From NCBI GenBank assembly GCA_009773415.1, contig WSNO01000009.1, positions 1 to 64,000 on the forward strand: a DNA stretch of 64,000 nt, in the 5' to 3' direction. Under the pieces are notes generated by a model, which was not told the DNA's origin, did not search any database, and saw only the letters and a program-made list of their open reading frames with translations. Position numbers and translations under genes: made by a program. Positions 9,421 through 22,100 of the stretch are shown here, in pieces; positions within the stretch are counted from its first letter, which is position 1, and each line of letters begins with the position of its first letter. The stretch is from Nitrospirota bacterium. Its GTDB lineage: Bacteria > Nitrospirota > Thermodesulfovibrionia > Thermodesulfovibrionales > Dissulfurispiraceae.

Positions 9421-9537
9421 CAACAGCCAACTCCTCTTGTTTGGTGTTTTTAAGTCCTTGTAAACTCAATAATACCAATCATTGAGACAGATGTGGCTTC
9501 TTTTTTACGACTATTTATGAATTGTCTGGGTCAGATA

Positions 9538-10131
9538 ATGCGGTTCTGCACTTACAGTGTGCACTTCCTGCTGTATGCAACCGTTGCCGTTTCCACCACG
9601 CTCGGCGGATGCGCCCAGCAGCCTGAACGCTCAGCCCCGGCATCCGCAGTTGCCGCGCCGCAGCAGCGCCATGCAAGCGACACATGGAGGAACTACGTGA
9701 AGCCATCCAAAGACGAACTCAGAAAAACCCTGACGACCATGCAGTACAACGTGACTCAGGAAGACGGCACCGAGCCTCCGTTCAGGAACGAATATCACGA
9801 TAATAAAAAAGAGGGCATTTATGTAGATATTGTCTCCGGTGAGCCGCTCTTCAGTTCGGTCGACAAATACGACTCCGGAACGGGCTGGCCGAGCTTCACC
9901 CGGCCGCTCGAACCGGCCAACATTGTCGAAAAAGAAGATCGCAGCTGGTTTCAGACGCGCACCGAAGTCAGAAGCAGACATGGCGATTCCCATCTCGGCC
10001 ACGTCTTTAACGACGGCCCCAAGCCGACCGGACTGCGATACTGCATGAACTCGGCGTCACTCCGCTTTTTTCCAAAAGAGAACCTTGAGAAAGAAGGGTA
10101 CGGGCAGTATCTGAAGCTGTTTCAAAAGTGA
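9538..10131 (+). CDS. msrB: Peptide methionine (R)-sulfoxide reductase MsrB, predicted lipoprotein
   Basis: Reduces methionine-R-sulfoxide in proteins. From the ATG at 9538 the product has 197 residues. Residues 1-25 form a lipoprotein signal ending in the lipobox TLGGC, so the enzyme is predicted to be anchored outside the cytoplasmic membrane. The MsrB domain follows with [13 protein letters not shown], the His motif [10 protein letters not shown] and the catalytic cysteine in [11 protein letters not shown]. The CxxC pairs that bind structural zinc in E. coli MsrB are absent (SGEPLFSS replaces a Cys-containing loop), so this is a zinc-free form with a single active-site Cys. The Shine-Dalgarno is weak; an in-frame ATG at 9493 would spoil the signal peptide. 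Confidence 0.87.
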   Translation: MRFCTYSVHFLLYATVAVSTTLGGCAQQPERSAPASAVAAPQQRHASDTWRNYVKPSKDELRKTLTTMQYNVTQEDGTEPPFRNEYHDNKKEGIYVDIVSGEPLFSSVDKYDSGTGWPSFTRPLEPANIVEKEDRSWFQTRTEVRSRHGDSHLGHVFNDGPKPTGLRYCMNSASLRFFPKENLEKEGYGQYLKLFQK

Positions 10132-10223
10132 TCGTTTGTCTGAACCCGTTGTGCTGCAACGCTTTCTCCTGACCTCTTCCTCTTTTTCTCACGACTGTGA
10201 TATAGTAATCATCTTGGTAGAGA

Positions 10224-10300
<77 letters not shown>

Positions 10301-10348
10301 TTTTTTATAAACCGGAAGCCATACCCAGTTCAGGGCACCCCGGACACT

Positions 10349-10702
10349 ATGCCAGAAACACGCTGCCCATTGCCGCAATCACCTCAGGAAAAATATCCCT
10401 GCGAGCATTTCTTTCGCAGCCTCTTTGAACGAAACAAGGCGATGATACTTCATGAAGTGATGCAGGTTAAGGGACTTATCGGTCTCCTCATGAAGCACCA
10501 CAGCACCGGCATTCCCTGGTCAGCCGATGAAAAACAGCAGTTGCGAAATCATTTGAGAGAACTGGCAAAAGCTGTCCCTGCCCTGTTCATTTTTATGCTC
10601 CCGTTCGGCACCATTTTTCTGCCGCTTCTGGTTATGGTGCTCGACAGGCGTGCTAAGCCCCGGCAGGCGCAGCCCAAACAAACAGAAGTCATCAATGCGT
10701 GA
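10349..10702 (+). CDS. Small conserved-looking protein with one hydrophobic segment
   Basis: A 117-residue protein that I recognise only as a type seen in deltaproteobacteria-like genomes. It has a polar N-terminal part with a helical SADEKQQLRNHLRELAKA segment, one hydrophobic stretch (AVPALFIFMLPFGTIFLPLL, about residues 73-92) and a basic tail. This resembles the membrane-anchoring region of LETM1-like short proteins, but no function is assigned. Its stop overlaps the start of the next gene by eight bases, which implies translational coupling. The ATG at 10349 is the first sensible start after the tRNA-Pro gene. Confidence 0.6.
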   Translation: MPETRCPLPQSPQEKYPCEHFFRSLFERNKAMILHEVMQVKGLIGLLMKHHSTGIPWSADEKQQLRNHLRELAKAVPALFIFMLPFGTIFLPLLVMVLDRRAKPRQAQPKQTEVINA

Positions 10703-11147
10703 CAGAATTGTTGTTGCTGTAATAGGAGCCGGAATCGCCGACGCCGAAACAATGGCTCTCGCTGAAGATGTCGGCAGATTGATCGCGGAAAACGGAGCCT
10801 TGCTTGTCTGCGGCGGTTTGGGCGGAGTCATGGAAGCTGCTGCAAAAGGGGCAAAATCAGCAGGGGGAACTACGGTGGGCATACTGCCGCAGCCGTACCG
10901 GCATGACGCCAATGCTTATATTGATGTGCCCATAGCAACCGGCTTCGGCGAAGGTCGCAATGTGTTTATTGTCCGCACCGCCGATGCGCTCATAGCAATC
11001 GGCGGGGAGTACGGCACGCTTTCGGAAATTGCATTTGCGCTCAAGAGCGGAAAGCCGGTAGTCGGCCTGAACACATGGGATATCAGGGGAGTTCAAAAAG
11101 CCGGCTCACCTGAAGAAGCGGTCACCGCAGTTTTTGCCCTGTTATAG
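10695..11147 (+). CDS. TIGR00725-type protein, LOG/lysine-decarboxylase-like fold
   Basis: A 150-residue Rossmann-like protein with VAVIGAGIADAETMALAEDV, VCGGLGGVMEAAAKGAK and AIGGEYGTLSEIAFALKSGK. These match the TIGR00725 group related to LOG (cytokinin-activating nucleoside 5'-monophosphate phosphoribohydrolase) proteins. The glycine-rich GGxGT-E motif of LOG proteins appears as GGEYGTLSE, so nucleotide or nucleoside-monophosphate binding is plausible. It overlaps the preceding small gene and ends 41 bases before tRNA-Arg. Actual substrate is unknown. Confidence 0.82.
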   Translation: MRDRIVVAVIGAGIADAETMALAEDVGRLIAENGALLVCGGLGGVMEAAAKGAKSAGGTTVGILPQPYRHDANAYIDVPIATGFGEGRNVFIVRTADALIAIGGEYGTLSEIAFALKSGKPVVGLNTWDIRGVQKAGSPEEAVTAVFALL

Positions 11148-11188
11148 CGGCTGCAACCCTCTGGTGTGGTAAACTAACATGCTTCCAA

Positions 11189-11265
11189 GCCCCCGTAGCT
11201 CAGACGGATAGAGCACAGGTTTCCTAAACCTGGTGTCGCACGTTCGAATCGTGTCGGGGGCGCCA
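11189..11265 (+). tRNA. tRNA-Arg(CCT), integration site of the downstream island
   Basis: Cloverleaf with acceptor GCCCCCG/CGGGGGC, D arm GCTC/GAGC, anticodon stem CAGGT/ACCTG, loop TTCCTAA (anticodon CCT, reads AGG), T arm with GTTCGAATC, and encoded CCA. From the second T of the loop region onward its sequence is duplicated at 23091, so the gene was kept intact when the island inserted. Confidence 0.96.
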
Positions 11266-11286
11266 TTTTCTATACGTACCATTAAA
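11220..11286 (+). repeat. attL: 67-bp direct repeat, left copy
   Basis: The 67 bases from the anticodon loop (TTTCCTAAACC...) through the tRNA 3' end and 21 bases beyond (...TACGTACCATTAAA) are repeated without a mismatch at 23091-23157. The identity starts in the anticodon loop, a standard crossover sub-site for tyrosine recombinases in tRNA genes. Confidence 0.95.
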
Positions 11287-11554
11287 CCCAAAATTGTCAT
11301 TGGCAATAGTCCAAATCGCTCATCGCAGCCGGCGAATGTTCCGCTGTGGAGATAGTAAAAGAAGAAATTGATTCTGCGGGAACACAAAGAAGAACTCAAA
11401 AAGAAATCATTACATCCCGGATGTCTGCCGCGATCTTGGCATCCCCTGCATTAATCTGCTCGGCCTCATGCGTCGCGAACGTTGGACTTATTAAGGACGA
11501 ATCAACGTAAAACCAATAGATGCTTGATGTCTCCCTGCTTCTGAATCATACATC
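11287..11554. other. Island left end, no recognisable gene
   Basis: Between attL and the DUF499 stop there is no gene I can support. A plus-strand frame (about 11342-11510) and another short one (HYIPDVCRDLGIP...) are open but have neither a start signal nor recognisable motifs. They may be remains of an integrase or transposase, but this cannot be shown. Confidence 0.4.
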
Positions 11555-14917
<3,363 letters not shown>

Positions 14918-14929
14918 GGCCGTCTCCTG

Positions 14930-17797
14930 TTAAAACAGCTTTTCGTCTTGTTTCGCAGGTGTAACGCTGCGGTCCTGCGCCAGTCGCATGATCTCGGGCC
15001 AGCTTTGCACCAGCGCATTATAGGACAGAGCTTCCTGTGCGCGCTTCTTTTTTTCGCACAATGAAAAGAGCCGGTAGGCCAGTTCCCGGGCTACTTCGGC
15101 ATGGGAGCCGAGCTTTGCCACAAGTTTTGCCGCCGCATCTTCGCCGCCCGTTTCCAGCGCCCGTATAAGCTGATGAACGACTTCCCACGCAGTAAGACGC
15201 GGGTCTTTCTCCGGGTTCCAGTCTGCCGGCAGTTCGTCAGGCTTCAGAAGCCGCACTTTGCCCCTGCCGGCTGCGAGAATGCCCGCCTCGACCATGCCTG
15301 GCACGCTCGTGTTTTTTGCCTTGGAGAGTGTTTCAGCCACACCATACTCACCTTCTTCAAACCCCGATTGCTCAAACCACGCTAAAGCCCACCGGCTGTC
15401 GGCGTCGAAATCGCCTTCCTGCTCGGCCAGCGCCTCGTCGAGAGTCTGGTTGATCAGAGCTAGAGCGTCGCGCACTGAAAGAGGCTTGCCGTCAGCGTCA
15501 AGCACTTTGGAATAGCGGGTATATACCGCCATTCCCGGACCAATAGCGGCCTGCGCAAGGTCTACTGGCGCGATGTTGCCTGCCTGCAAATGGCGCAAAG
15601 CATCAGGAAGCTCGGCTTTGAGCGCAGCGACAAACTCGCGGCGTGTGGCAGTGGGGGCAATGCTAGGTCGTTGGCGGCAGACGATAATGATGCTGGAGGC
15701 GAGGGCGTTGGTACCCATAGCAATCATGCGACCGGAACCCTCGGTTCGTACTGGCCAAGTACCGCTGATAGCAAAACCCGCTTCAATTACGGCAGCCAGA
15801 AAAGTGTCCCAGCCGGTATTTGTCGTGCCGTCATCATCGTCGCTCTCGGACTGCTTGAAGGCATAATAGATTGTAATCGGAAACGCTGGGTGTGCCTGCT
15901 CTGCGAGGCGGTGCATTGCCTTCGTCATCCCGTTGAGGAAGAAAGCCTCTGCTTTCTCTTTACTACCATGTCGATAGGGCGTAGCCACCAGTTCCTCGGC
16001 CTTTGGCACGGCGAGCGTGGCGAAGAGATCGGGAAAGACGGACTTTAGTGATCGCCTTAGCCAGACGTAGAAAAAGTCAGACAGATCAGCATAACCGATG
16101 TTGTCATAATAGGGCGGGTCGGTGGAAACGACCTTGTCGTGGCTAATGGTCTGCGATGCAGCATCTTGTTGTTCGGCCTTCGCAGGCGCACTTGCGGGGA
16201 AAGCATCTATTGCCATGGTGCCTTTCTCTACCGCTATAGAAAAGCTACCGCCTATGTCCGCAAAAGTGTTCGCTTCAGCGAAATCCCACGTCATTGGAAT
16301 AGCTTGTCGGGCAAATGTTTCACGGAAAGCGCCGCGATCGCTCATCCAAGATGCTATCGACGATCCTATGTTTGTCATTTTTGAGACTGCAAACGCCAAA
16401 TACACTCCCACTGCCTCAGCATACGCCGTAGCGCCAGAGCCGCCTTTGTCCAGGGCTTTGCCGTCGTCAGGCAGGCCGGCTTTAATGGCATCTTGTTTCA
16501 CCCGCTCGCGCGCTTCCTGCACAAGATCGGAGAAGGTCGTCAACGCCACAAGCTGGCGAGGGGTGAAGAGGTCACGCCACTTGGTCATTCCATACTCCTG
16601 CACACGGAATCCAAGAGCTTTAGGGGGCAAGTCAGTCTCTGGCGGATACATCGGCTTTGCGCTCAACGCAACAGTTTCCATTTCAGATGTTGGAGATAAA
16701 TACACTCGCCCCCGATCACCTTCGGCGACGATAGCCATCAACCGCGCACCCATGCGTCCGGCTTTAGCTTCTGTCCGGAGATATTCAAACGGCATTGGTG
16801 TGCCCGACATCAAACATAGAAAACTGCTTCCACTGCTACCGGACTTCGTGCCTCTCTTTGCAGTCTCCGCATTCTTCGGCTTGCCCACCTTCACCGTGAA
16901 GCGGTAGCTGCCGCCCTCAATCACCGGCTCAACATAGGCTTCCTTGCCAGCCTTGGTGGAGAGCATAAAGGTCGAGGCGAGCGGAACGTCAACGTTTGCA
17001 AAGGCCGGGTTGGGGCTTTTCACAGTCCTTGCCCATAGCCAGGCGATGACGGTGAGCTTCTGTCCTTTGTATTGCTTCAGATCCGCTCGCTCCTTCACCA
17101 TATCGGCCGTAATTTCAATTTTGGGGTAAAGGTGACCTATGCGCTTTTCGGCCTCATCGCGCATCCATTTTCCGTAATAGCGCACATCTTCGGCAAGTCC
17201 GGCGGCGCCTTTGTAGCTGACGTCTTCGTATCCTTTTCCTGCCTTCCGGCTCACTGGCGGTTTGCCGGAAAATTTGGGCGGGATTTCGATCATCGCTTTA
17301 GTAATGAGCACCGCCACCGGGTTTAAGTCGCTGGCATAGCTCTCAAGCCCCAGCCGCTGCGCTTCGAGCGGCAGCGCGCCGCCGCCGGCAAAGGGGTCGT
17401 GGAAAGCGGGCAGCTTGTACCGGTCAAACAGTTCCTTTGCTCGCGGATGGTCAGCATTTTCAGCACAGGCATAGCGCCAGCTCTGCCAAATTTCGTCGCG
17501 CGCCTGCTGCAGGACTGACTCGTTGGTGGTGTTCTCCCACTTTACAAGGTCTTCAATAATGCGAAAGAGCCGCTGTCGTTCTTTCTCCTGTTGCTTCTCG
17601 GTCGGAAACAGGTCTGGATGCGACGACGGGTCATCTACCATCTGGGCAAAAATCACCGCCCGCGCCGCCGCCAATGGCCGCCGCGCCCACCACAGATGCA
17701 ACGTGGACGGATGCCCGTGGCGGATGGACTTCTCGCGTGCGCTGGCTATGTTGATGGCCTCCAGCGGCAGGGCTACTTCAATGAGTTTTTTGGTCAT
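14930..17797 (-). CDS. DUF1156 (COG1743) adenine/cytosine-N DNA methyltransferase
   Basis: A 955-residue SAM-dependent DNA methyltransferase. It opens with [20 protein letters not shown] and [14 protein letters not shown], the DUF1156 signature. The SAM motif is [19 protein letters not shown] (about 133-151) followed by ASDLNPVAV; the catalytic motif is STDPPYYDN (DPPY at 560-563), indicating amino-methylation (N6A or N4C). Relatives carry a Zn-ribbon with Cys-rich knuckles after WLWARTVK; here the corresponding residues read [10 protein letters not shown] and CLMSGTP, so most Cys ligands are gone. The gene lies 21 bases after the SecB-like gene and 12 before DUF499, so these form one operon. 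The target sequence is unknown and no separate specificity subunit is visible. Confidence 0.9.
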   Translation of the reverse strand: MTKKLIEVALPLEAINIASAREKSIRHGHPSTLHLWWARRPLAAARAVIFAQMVDDPSSHPDLFPTEKQQEKERQRLFRIIEDLVKWENTTNESVLQQARDEIWQSWRYACAENADHPRAKELFDRYKLPAFHDPFAGGGALPLEAQRLGLESYASDLNPVAVLITKAMIEIPPKFSGKPPVSRKAGKGYEDVSYKGAAGLAEDVRYYGKWMRDEAEKRIGHLYPKIEITADMVKERADLKQYKGQKLTVIAWLWARTVKSPNPAFANVDVPLASTFMLSTKAGKEAYVEPVIEGGSYRFTVKVGKPKNAETAKRGTKSGSSGSSFLCLMSGTPMPFEYLRTEAKAGRMGARLMAIVAEGDRGRVYLSPTSEMETVALSAKPMYPPETDLPPKALGFRVQEYGMTKWRDLFTPRQLVALTTFSDLVQEARERVKQDAIKAGLPDDGKALDKGGSGATAYAEAVGVYLAFAVSKMTNIGSSIASWMSDRGAFRETFARQAIPMTWDFAEANTFADIGGSFSIAVEKGTMAIDAFPASAPAKAEQQDAASQTISHDKVVSTDPPYYDNIGYADLSDFFYVWLRRSLKSVFPDLFATLAVPKAEELVATPYRHGSKEKAEAFFLNGMTKAMHRLAEQAHPAFPITIYYAFKQSESDDDDGTTNTGWDTFLAAVIEAGFAISGTWPVRTEGSGRMIAMGTNALASSIIIVCRQRPSIAPTATRREFVAALKAELPDALRHLQAGNIAPVDLAQAAIGPGMAVYTRYSKVLDADGKPLSVRDALALINQTLDEALAEQEGDFDADSRWALAWFEQSGFEEGEYGVAETLSKAKNTSVPGMVEAGILAAGRGKVRLLKPDELPADWNPEKDPRLTAWEVVHQLIRALETGGEDAAAKLVAKLGSHAEVARELAYRLFSLCEKKKRAQEALSYNALVQSWPEIMRLAQDRSVTPAKQDEKLF

Positions 17798-17818
17798 AGG
17801 GTGATTGTCATAAAACTG

Positions 17819-18265
17819 CTATGACTTGGCTTTCTTCAGTTTTTTTGTGGCTATCTGTTTTTCAGCATTTTTCTGTCGTTCCTCATATAGTGCAATAAAG
17901 TTAACAGGTGCCAGATGCAGGGGCGGAATATTTGCGCGGCGTGTCAGGTCAGCCACCGACTCACGAATGTACGGGAAAATGATTGATGCGCAGTTAATAT
18001 GCGCAACACGCTCAAGAGTATCTTTTGCAGGCGCTTTCTCAAAGACAAAAGAACCTTGCCAGGCAACGGCAAAACGAAATGGCTGTTTTTCATTGTCTGA
18101 TGAAAGCGAAACAAGAACATGGAGTGAATTCTTTTTCTGTTCGTAAGTCACTTCAATGTTTTGCGTAATCTCCACCAGCTTATTCTTTTCGGGCTTGAAC
18201 TCAGGTGTCAGGGCAAAATGGGCCTCGACCTGCCTGATCGCAGCAATTTTGAATTTATGATCCAT
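17819..18265 (-). CDS. SecB-like chaperone of a toxin-antitoxin-chaperone (TAC) module
   Basis: A 148-residue SecB homologue. The core SIIFPYIRESVADLTRRA followed by IPPLHLAPVNFIALYEE aligns with the end of E. coli SecB (LFPYARE...LNLAPVNFDALF). In TAC systems a solitary SecB-like protein binds the C-terminal addiction region of the antitoxin and protects it from aggregation and proteolysis. Here it overlaps the MqsA-like antitoxin by 11 bases, which supports that role over general export. A Lys-rich tail replaces the usual acidic SecB C terminus. It is followed after 21 bases by the methyltransferase, so the chaperone sits between the toxin system and the defence enzymes. Confidence 0.88.
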   Translation of the reverse strand: MDHKFKIAAIRQVEAHFALTPEFKPEKNKLVEITQNIEVTYEQKKNSLHVLVSLSSDNEKQPFRFAVAWQGSFVFEKAPAKDTLERVAHINCASIIFPYIRESVADLTRRANIPPLHLAPVNFIALYEERQKNAEKQIATKKLKKAKS

Positions 18266-18803
18266 ATGCGGCCTCCTGCGTGTCTACAGTAAATGCGCTT
18301 GTCTTGCCCTTGAGCCTGTCCTCTTTGCCCATCTTGTATTTATATTCCTCAAAATACGCTATATTCCCCGTCGTCTTCGAACTGCTTTCCTTCTTTTGAA
18401 TAACATTCAGAGTATGTGGATACGCATCAAGAATCCTGAGCAGATTGTCCATGCCGCGACTCTGGCAGACCTGCCCGGACTCATATCTTGCCAAACTCTT
18501 TGCTCCGCCGCCGACGATTTCCGCCAGCTCATTCTGAGTCAGGCCAAGTTTGGCACGGATGGCCTTGATCTGTTCTGCTGTCAATAGTCCGTCTACTTCC
18601 CGCTTAAATGCCTTCAAAATCTTGCCGGATTTCTTCATGGTGTTGTTATCAACAATAGCTTCGCCGCAAGCATCGCATGCATAGGTGACATAATTCGGTA
18701 TGCTTATAGACTTGCCTTTATATTCAAATGTCTCAGCACCAATCTCTTTTCTAAGGGAACCAGTACCACAAATAGGGCATTTCTGATCTTTCATGTTATT
18801 CAT
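18255..18803 (-). CDS. mqsA: MqsA-family antitoxin with C-terminal chaperone-addiction-like extension
   Basis: A 182-residue antitoxin and autorepressor. The N-terminal zinc domain has CPICG (Cys9, Cys12) and CDACGE (Cys43, Cys46) and in E. coli MqsA binds the toxin. The C-terminal HTH domain reads AIRAKLGLTQNELAEIVGGG then AKSLARYESG (about 81-110). E. coli MqsA ends near residue 131; this protein has about 45 extra residues (138-182), rich in Tyr/Lys/Glu (YFEEYKYKMGKEDR). In TAC systems such an extension (ChAD) makes the antitoxin depend on its SecB-like chaperone. It overlaps the toxin gene by 8 bases and the chaperone gene by 11. Toxin-first order is the normal mqsRA arrangement. Confidence 0.9.
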   Translation of the reverse strand: MNNMKDQKCPICGTGSLRKEIGAETFEYKGKSISIPNYVTYACDACGEAIVDNNTMKKSGKILKAFKREVDGLLTAEQIKAIRAKLGLTQNELAEIVGGGAKSLARYESGQVCQSRGMDNLLRILDAYPHTLNVIQKKESSSKTTGNIAYFEEYKYKMGKEDRLKGKTSAFTVDTQEAAYGS

Positions 18804-19122
18804 TGCCTCCGGTATCTTCTTTCAACTGAATAAGAACTGCCTGCTTTTTGTCTGCGGATAACTGAAGCTTTATATAAAGGTTATTATCTTCATCTTTATA
18901 TTTGTAAACGTCCTGCCATACCGTACTGTCTGCATATGTGGTCATTGACTTAACAAAATGGTCGGAACACAGCTTGTCAGTAATTTCCAGGATGTCGAAC
19001 TCATTCATATATCCCATAGGAACAGCGCCTCGTCGAGCCGTCTTCGTAATAATACGGGTCTTCTCGTCACTGAAAAGCTTTTTGAATTTGGTCAGCGCAT
19101 AGTGCGGTTTTCGTTTTTCCAT
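18796..19122 (-). CDS. mqsR: MqsR-family mRNA interferase toxin
   Basis: A 108-residue RelE-fold endoribonuclease of the MqsR family, which cleaves mRNA at GC(U/A)-type sites in E. coli. It begins EKRKPHYALTKFKKL, close to EKRTPHTRLSQVKKL of E. coli MqsR, which fixes the start at the ATG at 19122 (an upstream GTG/ATG extension to 19176 would run through the promoter). KSMTTYADSTVWQDVY is nearly identical to the E. coli motif. The four residues important for E. coli activity (Lys56, Gln68, Tyr81, Lys96) correspond to Lys58, Gln70, Tyr83 and Lys101, so the toxin should be active. First gene of the TAC operon. Confidence 0.9.
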   Translation of the reverse strand: MEKRKPHYALTKFKKLFSDEKTRIITKTARRGAVPMGYMNEFDILEITDKLCSDHFVKSMTTYADSTVWQDVYKYKDEDNNLYIKLQLSADKKQAVLIQLKEDTGGNE

Positions 19123-19141
19123 CCACCAGTTACCTTGTCTT

Positions 19142-19176
19142 AGTATCATTATGATACTTTTTGTTCGGAATGTCAA
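19142..19176 (-). promoter_or_regulatory. mqsRA promoter with palindromic operator over the -10 box
   Basis: On the minus strand TTGACA (19176-19171) and CATAAT (19153-19148) are separated by exactly 17 bases, a near-consensus sigma-70 promoter, 26 bases from the mqsR start. The -10 box sits inside AGTATCATNATGATACT (19142-19158), a perfect inverted repeat with 8-base arms. This is the expected form of an MqsA-type autorepressor site, although its sequence differs from the E. coli AACCT-N-AGGTT operator. No terminator is visible before the methyltransferase and DUF499 genes. Confidence 0.75.
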
Positions 19177-19182
19177 TCCAAA

Positions 19183-22100
19183 TCATGAGGGGTGACCTGC
19201 GCGCGCAAGCAACTCGCCGAAGCTGTAGTTTACACTTGTCACGCCGAAATCAGGCTCGCGCTGGAAAGGCTGGCGCAGGTAGTGAACCTTATGGGTATCA
19301 CCCATAAATTCAACAACGGCCAGAATGAAGTCATCGGGTTTGTTCAGGGAATACAGAATCTCATTCCGCGTTACGGTGATAACATCTGCTCCGGCAATGC
19401 GGCCTTTTGCCTCGATAAACCGCAATTTGCCGGTTCCGGGAACCCGGCTTTCGATATCATAGCCGAGTTTTTCGGTCTCGCGGTCAACAGGCTCAAACCC
19501 CAGAGAACGCTCGATGTCCATGATAATCTCACGCGCACGTGCGCCGGCTGCCTGCGTGTCTGTTGCAGATTGAACTGACGACGTAGCATTTTTTGCAGAC
19601 ATGACATTGAGCATTCCGGCAGGAACGATGAGCGTTCCACCGAGCACTACCGGCGGCAGTGCGGAGAGCTGCGCTTCGAGCTTAAGTTCATCCATCCGTT
19701 TATGCAGCCGGGCCTGGAGCAAGTCTGCGCGTTTGCGTGCTTCGTTTGAATTGAGGCGGGCATTGGGTTTGCCCGCCTGTTCTTGCAGTCTGAGTTCTTC
19801 AGCGCGGTGATCCCAGTAGCTGATTTCTTTGGTCAGGCGTTCTTTTGCCGCAGCTTCAGTTTTCGCTATGAGTTGAAGTTTTCCAGAACGCACCTCGGCA
19901 AGATGTTCAGGAACAACATGGGCTATCGCATACGACTGGGCTTTATGTTCCAGTTTCCGGTCGATCCATGCGCATTCAGCTCTTCCAAGAATGGCCGGGA
20001 CGTCCGGCTCGCCCTCGCGCAAAGGGCGGAAATCAAGGTAAGGCGCGTAGTGTACATGATGTATATTCCCTGCAGCATCCATCTCTATATAGAGCATGCG
20101 CTTTGACACAACGCGTCGATCACCGGCGCGGGTTATGCTTGCATCGCGAATCTCGTGCTCAAGATAAAAGAGCATGCGGGGCTCAATGCCCAGATCTCGT
20201 TCATCGACCAATACGGCACCCCGGCGCAGCAAATCGCGGTGGCGCTCAATGACAAGGTCTATTGTTGCGTCGAGCAACGGGTGACCAGGACAGACAAAGG
20301 CAGCCAGAGCCTGTCCCTGCGGATTAATCAACGCCTTTTCGAATACGATGCGCTCATAACGCGGCAAAACAGGCTCCCCGACACCAATCAACCGGTCGCG
20401 GTTTCTTACCGGTGCAGGAACATGGGTGACTTCAAATCTGCGTGCCTCACGTTGACGAACGCTGCCTCCGAGCAGTTTGAATGCCTCCAGAAAGAACGAT
20501 TCAATGTAGTGCGGTTGCAGGCGGCGCGCTTCGGCGCGTTCCATTTCCTCCCGAATGCGATAGACGCGCCCGGCGTCCATGGCGTCGTGCGCAAGGGCGC
20601 GCTCTTCGATTAAATCACGCAATTCTCCCTGATCAAACGCGCTGGCTACAACCTGTGTCAGCCGCAATCTCACTTCCGGCTGTTCACCATAGCGCACAGC
20701 TTCAACGAGCAGTTCGCGGAGTGGACGGCCATCGAAAATCATCTTTCCGAGTATGTCAAAGACCTGACCGCCGAGTGCTTTGCGTGCCTCTTCCAGTTTA
20801 TCAAGAAGCACATGGTAGACCTCTCCCTCCCGGGTTTCTTCAGCCACCAGATTCCAGAGATGGCATACTTCAGTCTGGCCGATACGGTGAATTCGCCCGA
20901 AGCGCTGTTCGATTCTATTAGGATTCCACGGGAGATCGTAATTGACCATAAGATGAGCTCGTTGCAGGTTGATGCCTTCGCCTGCTGCATCTGTCGCAAG
21001 CAATACTTTCACTTCGGGATCGTGCTTGAAGGCCTCCTGCGTTTTCATGCGGTCTTCACGTCCCATACCGCCATGGATGCAGACAACGGCTTCCTTTTTC
21101 CCCAATAGAGTACTGATTCTTTGTTCAAGATAGGAGAGCGTATCCCGATGCTCTGTGAAGATGACAAGCTTCTGGCTGGCAGATGGTTTCAGGCAGGCTG
21201 CTGTTTCTGAGCCATACGGTGCGGGATCTTCCGCTATCTGGTCCGCAATTGCTGAGGAGGTGAAGATCTCTGACAGAAGATTTGCGAGTTCCCGCCACTT
21301 TTTGTCCTCGCCGCTTCGACGCACAGCAAGCGCAAGCGCTTCAAGGGTTCTCAACGTGGCTATCTCGGCCTTAAGTTCTTCTATGGTTTTCGCAGCAGTG
21401 GCCTGATCGAGGATCTGCTCCTCAATCTCCTGAACCTCATTATCAGGGGCATCATCCAAATCCTCGACATCGTCTGCATCAAGCACCGGGCCGTACTGTG
21501 CAATGGCAGCAGGAGCCAAAGCACCGCGCTGTAAGAGTTCAAGCTCTCTCAGCCGGTTTTCAAGGCGTTCTTTCCGGCGCCGTAATGACTGATAGATAGC
21601 CTCGGGCGAGGACGCCAGACGGCGCTGAAGTATGGTAAGGGCAAAGCCGACAGTCCCGGCGCGTTTGTCGTTCTGAAGGGCTTCAGCCCGGTTGAACTCC
21701 TCACGGACATAGTCAGTAACTGCCTTGTAAAGCTGTGCTTCAGCATCGGAAAGTTTATATGAAACGGTATACGCCAGACGTTCCGGGAAGAGATGGGTTG
21801 CATCAAACGTGAGGAGATTTTCCTTTACCATACGGCGCATGAGGTCTGAAACATCAGCAACATGAACACCATCGCGGAATTTTCCCTCGAAGCGGTCGCC
21901 GTCGAGCAGTGACATAAAGAGCTGGAAGTCTTCTTCCTTGCCGTTGTGTGGCGTCGCAGTCAAAAGAAGGAAGTGACGCGTAATCGTTGAAAGCATCTGC
22001 CCGAGCTTATAGCGTTTTGTATACTTGACCTCTCCACCAAAATAGGTAGCTGACATTTTGTGGGCTTCGTCACAGACAACAAGATCCCATCGGGCATCCG

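Noticed and set aside
11142-11399. Minus-strand ORF (85 aa) containing DTIRTCDTRFRKPVLYPSEL
   Set aside because: It is the antisense translation of the tRNA-Arg gene, a well-known false annotation; likewise 10007-10378 over tRNA-Pro and 23095-23298 over attR.
17819-18265. SecB-like gene as the general export chaperone
   Set aside because: It overlaps the antitoxin gene and has a Lys-rich rather than acidic tail, so a TAC chaperone role fits better.
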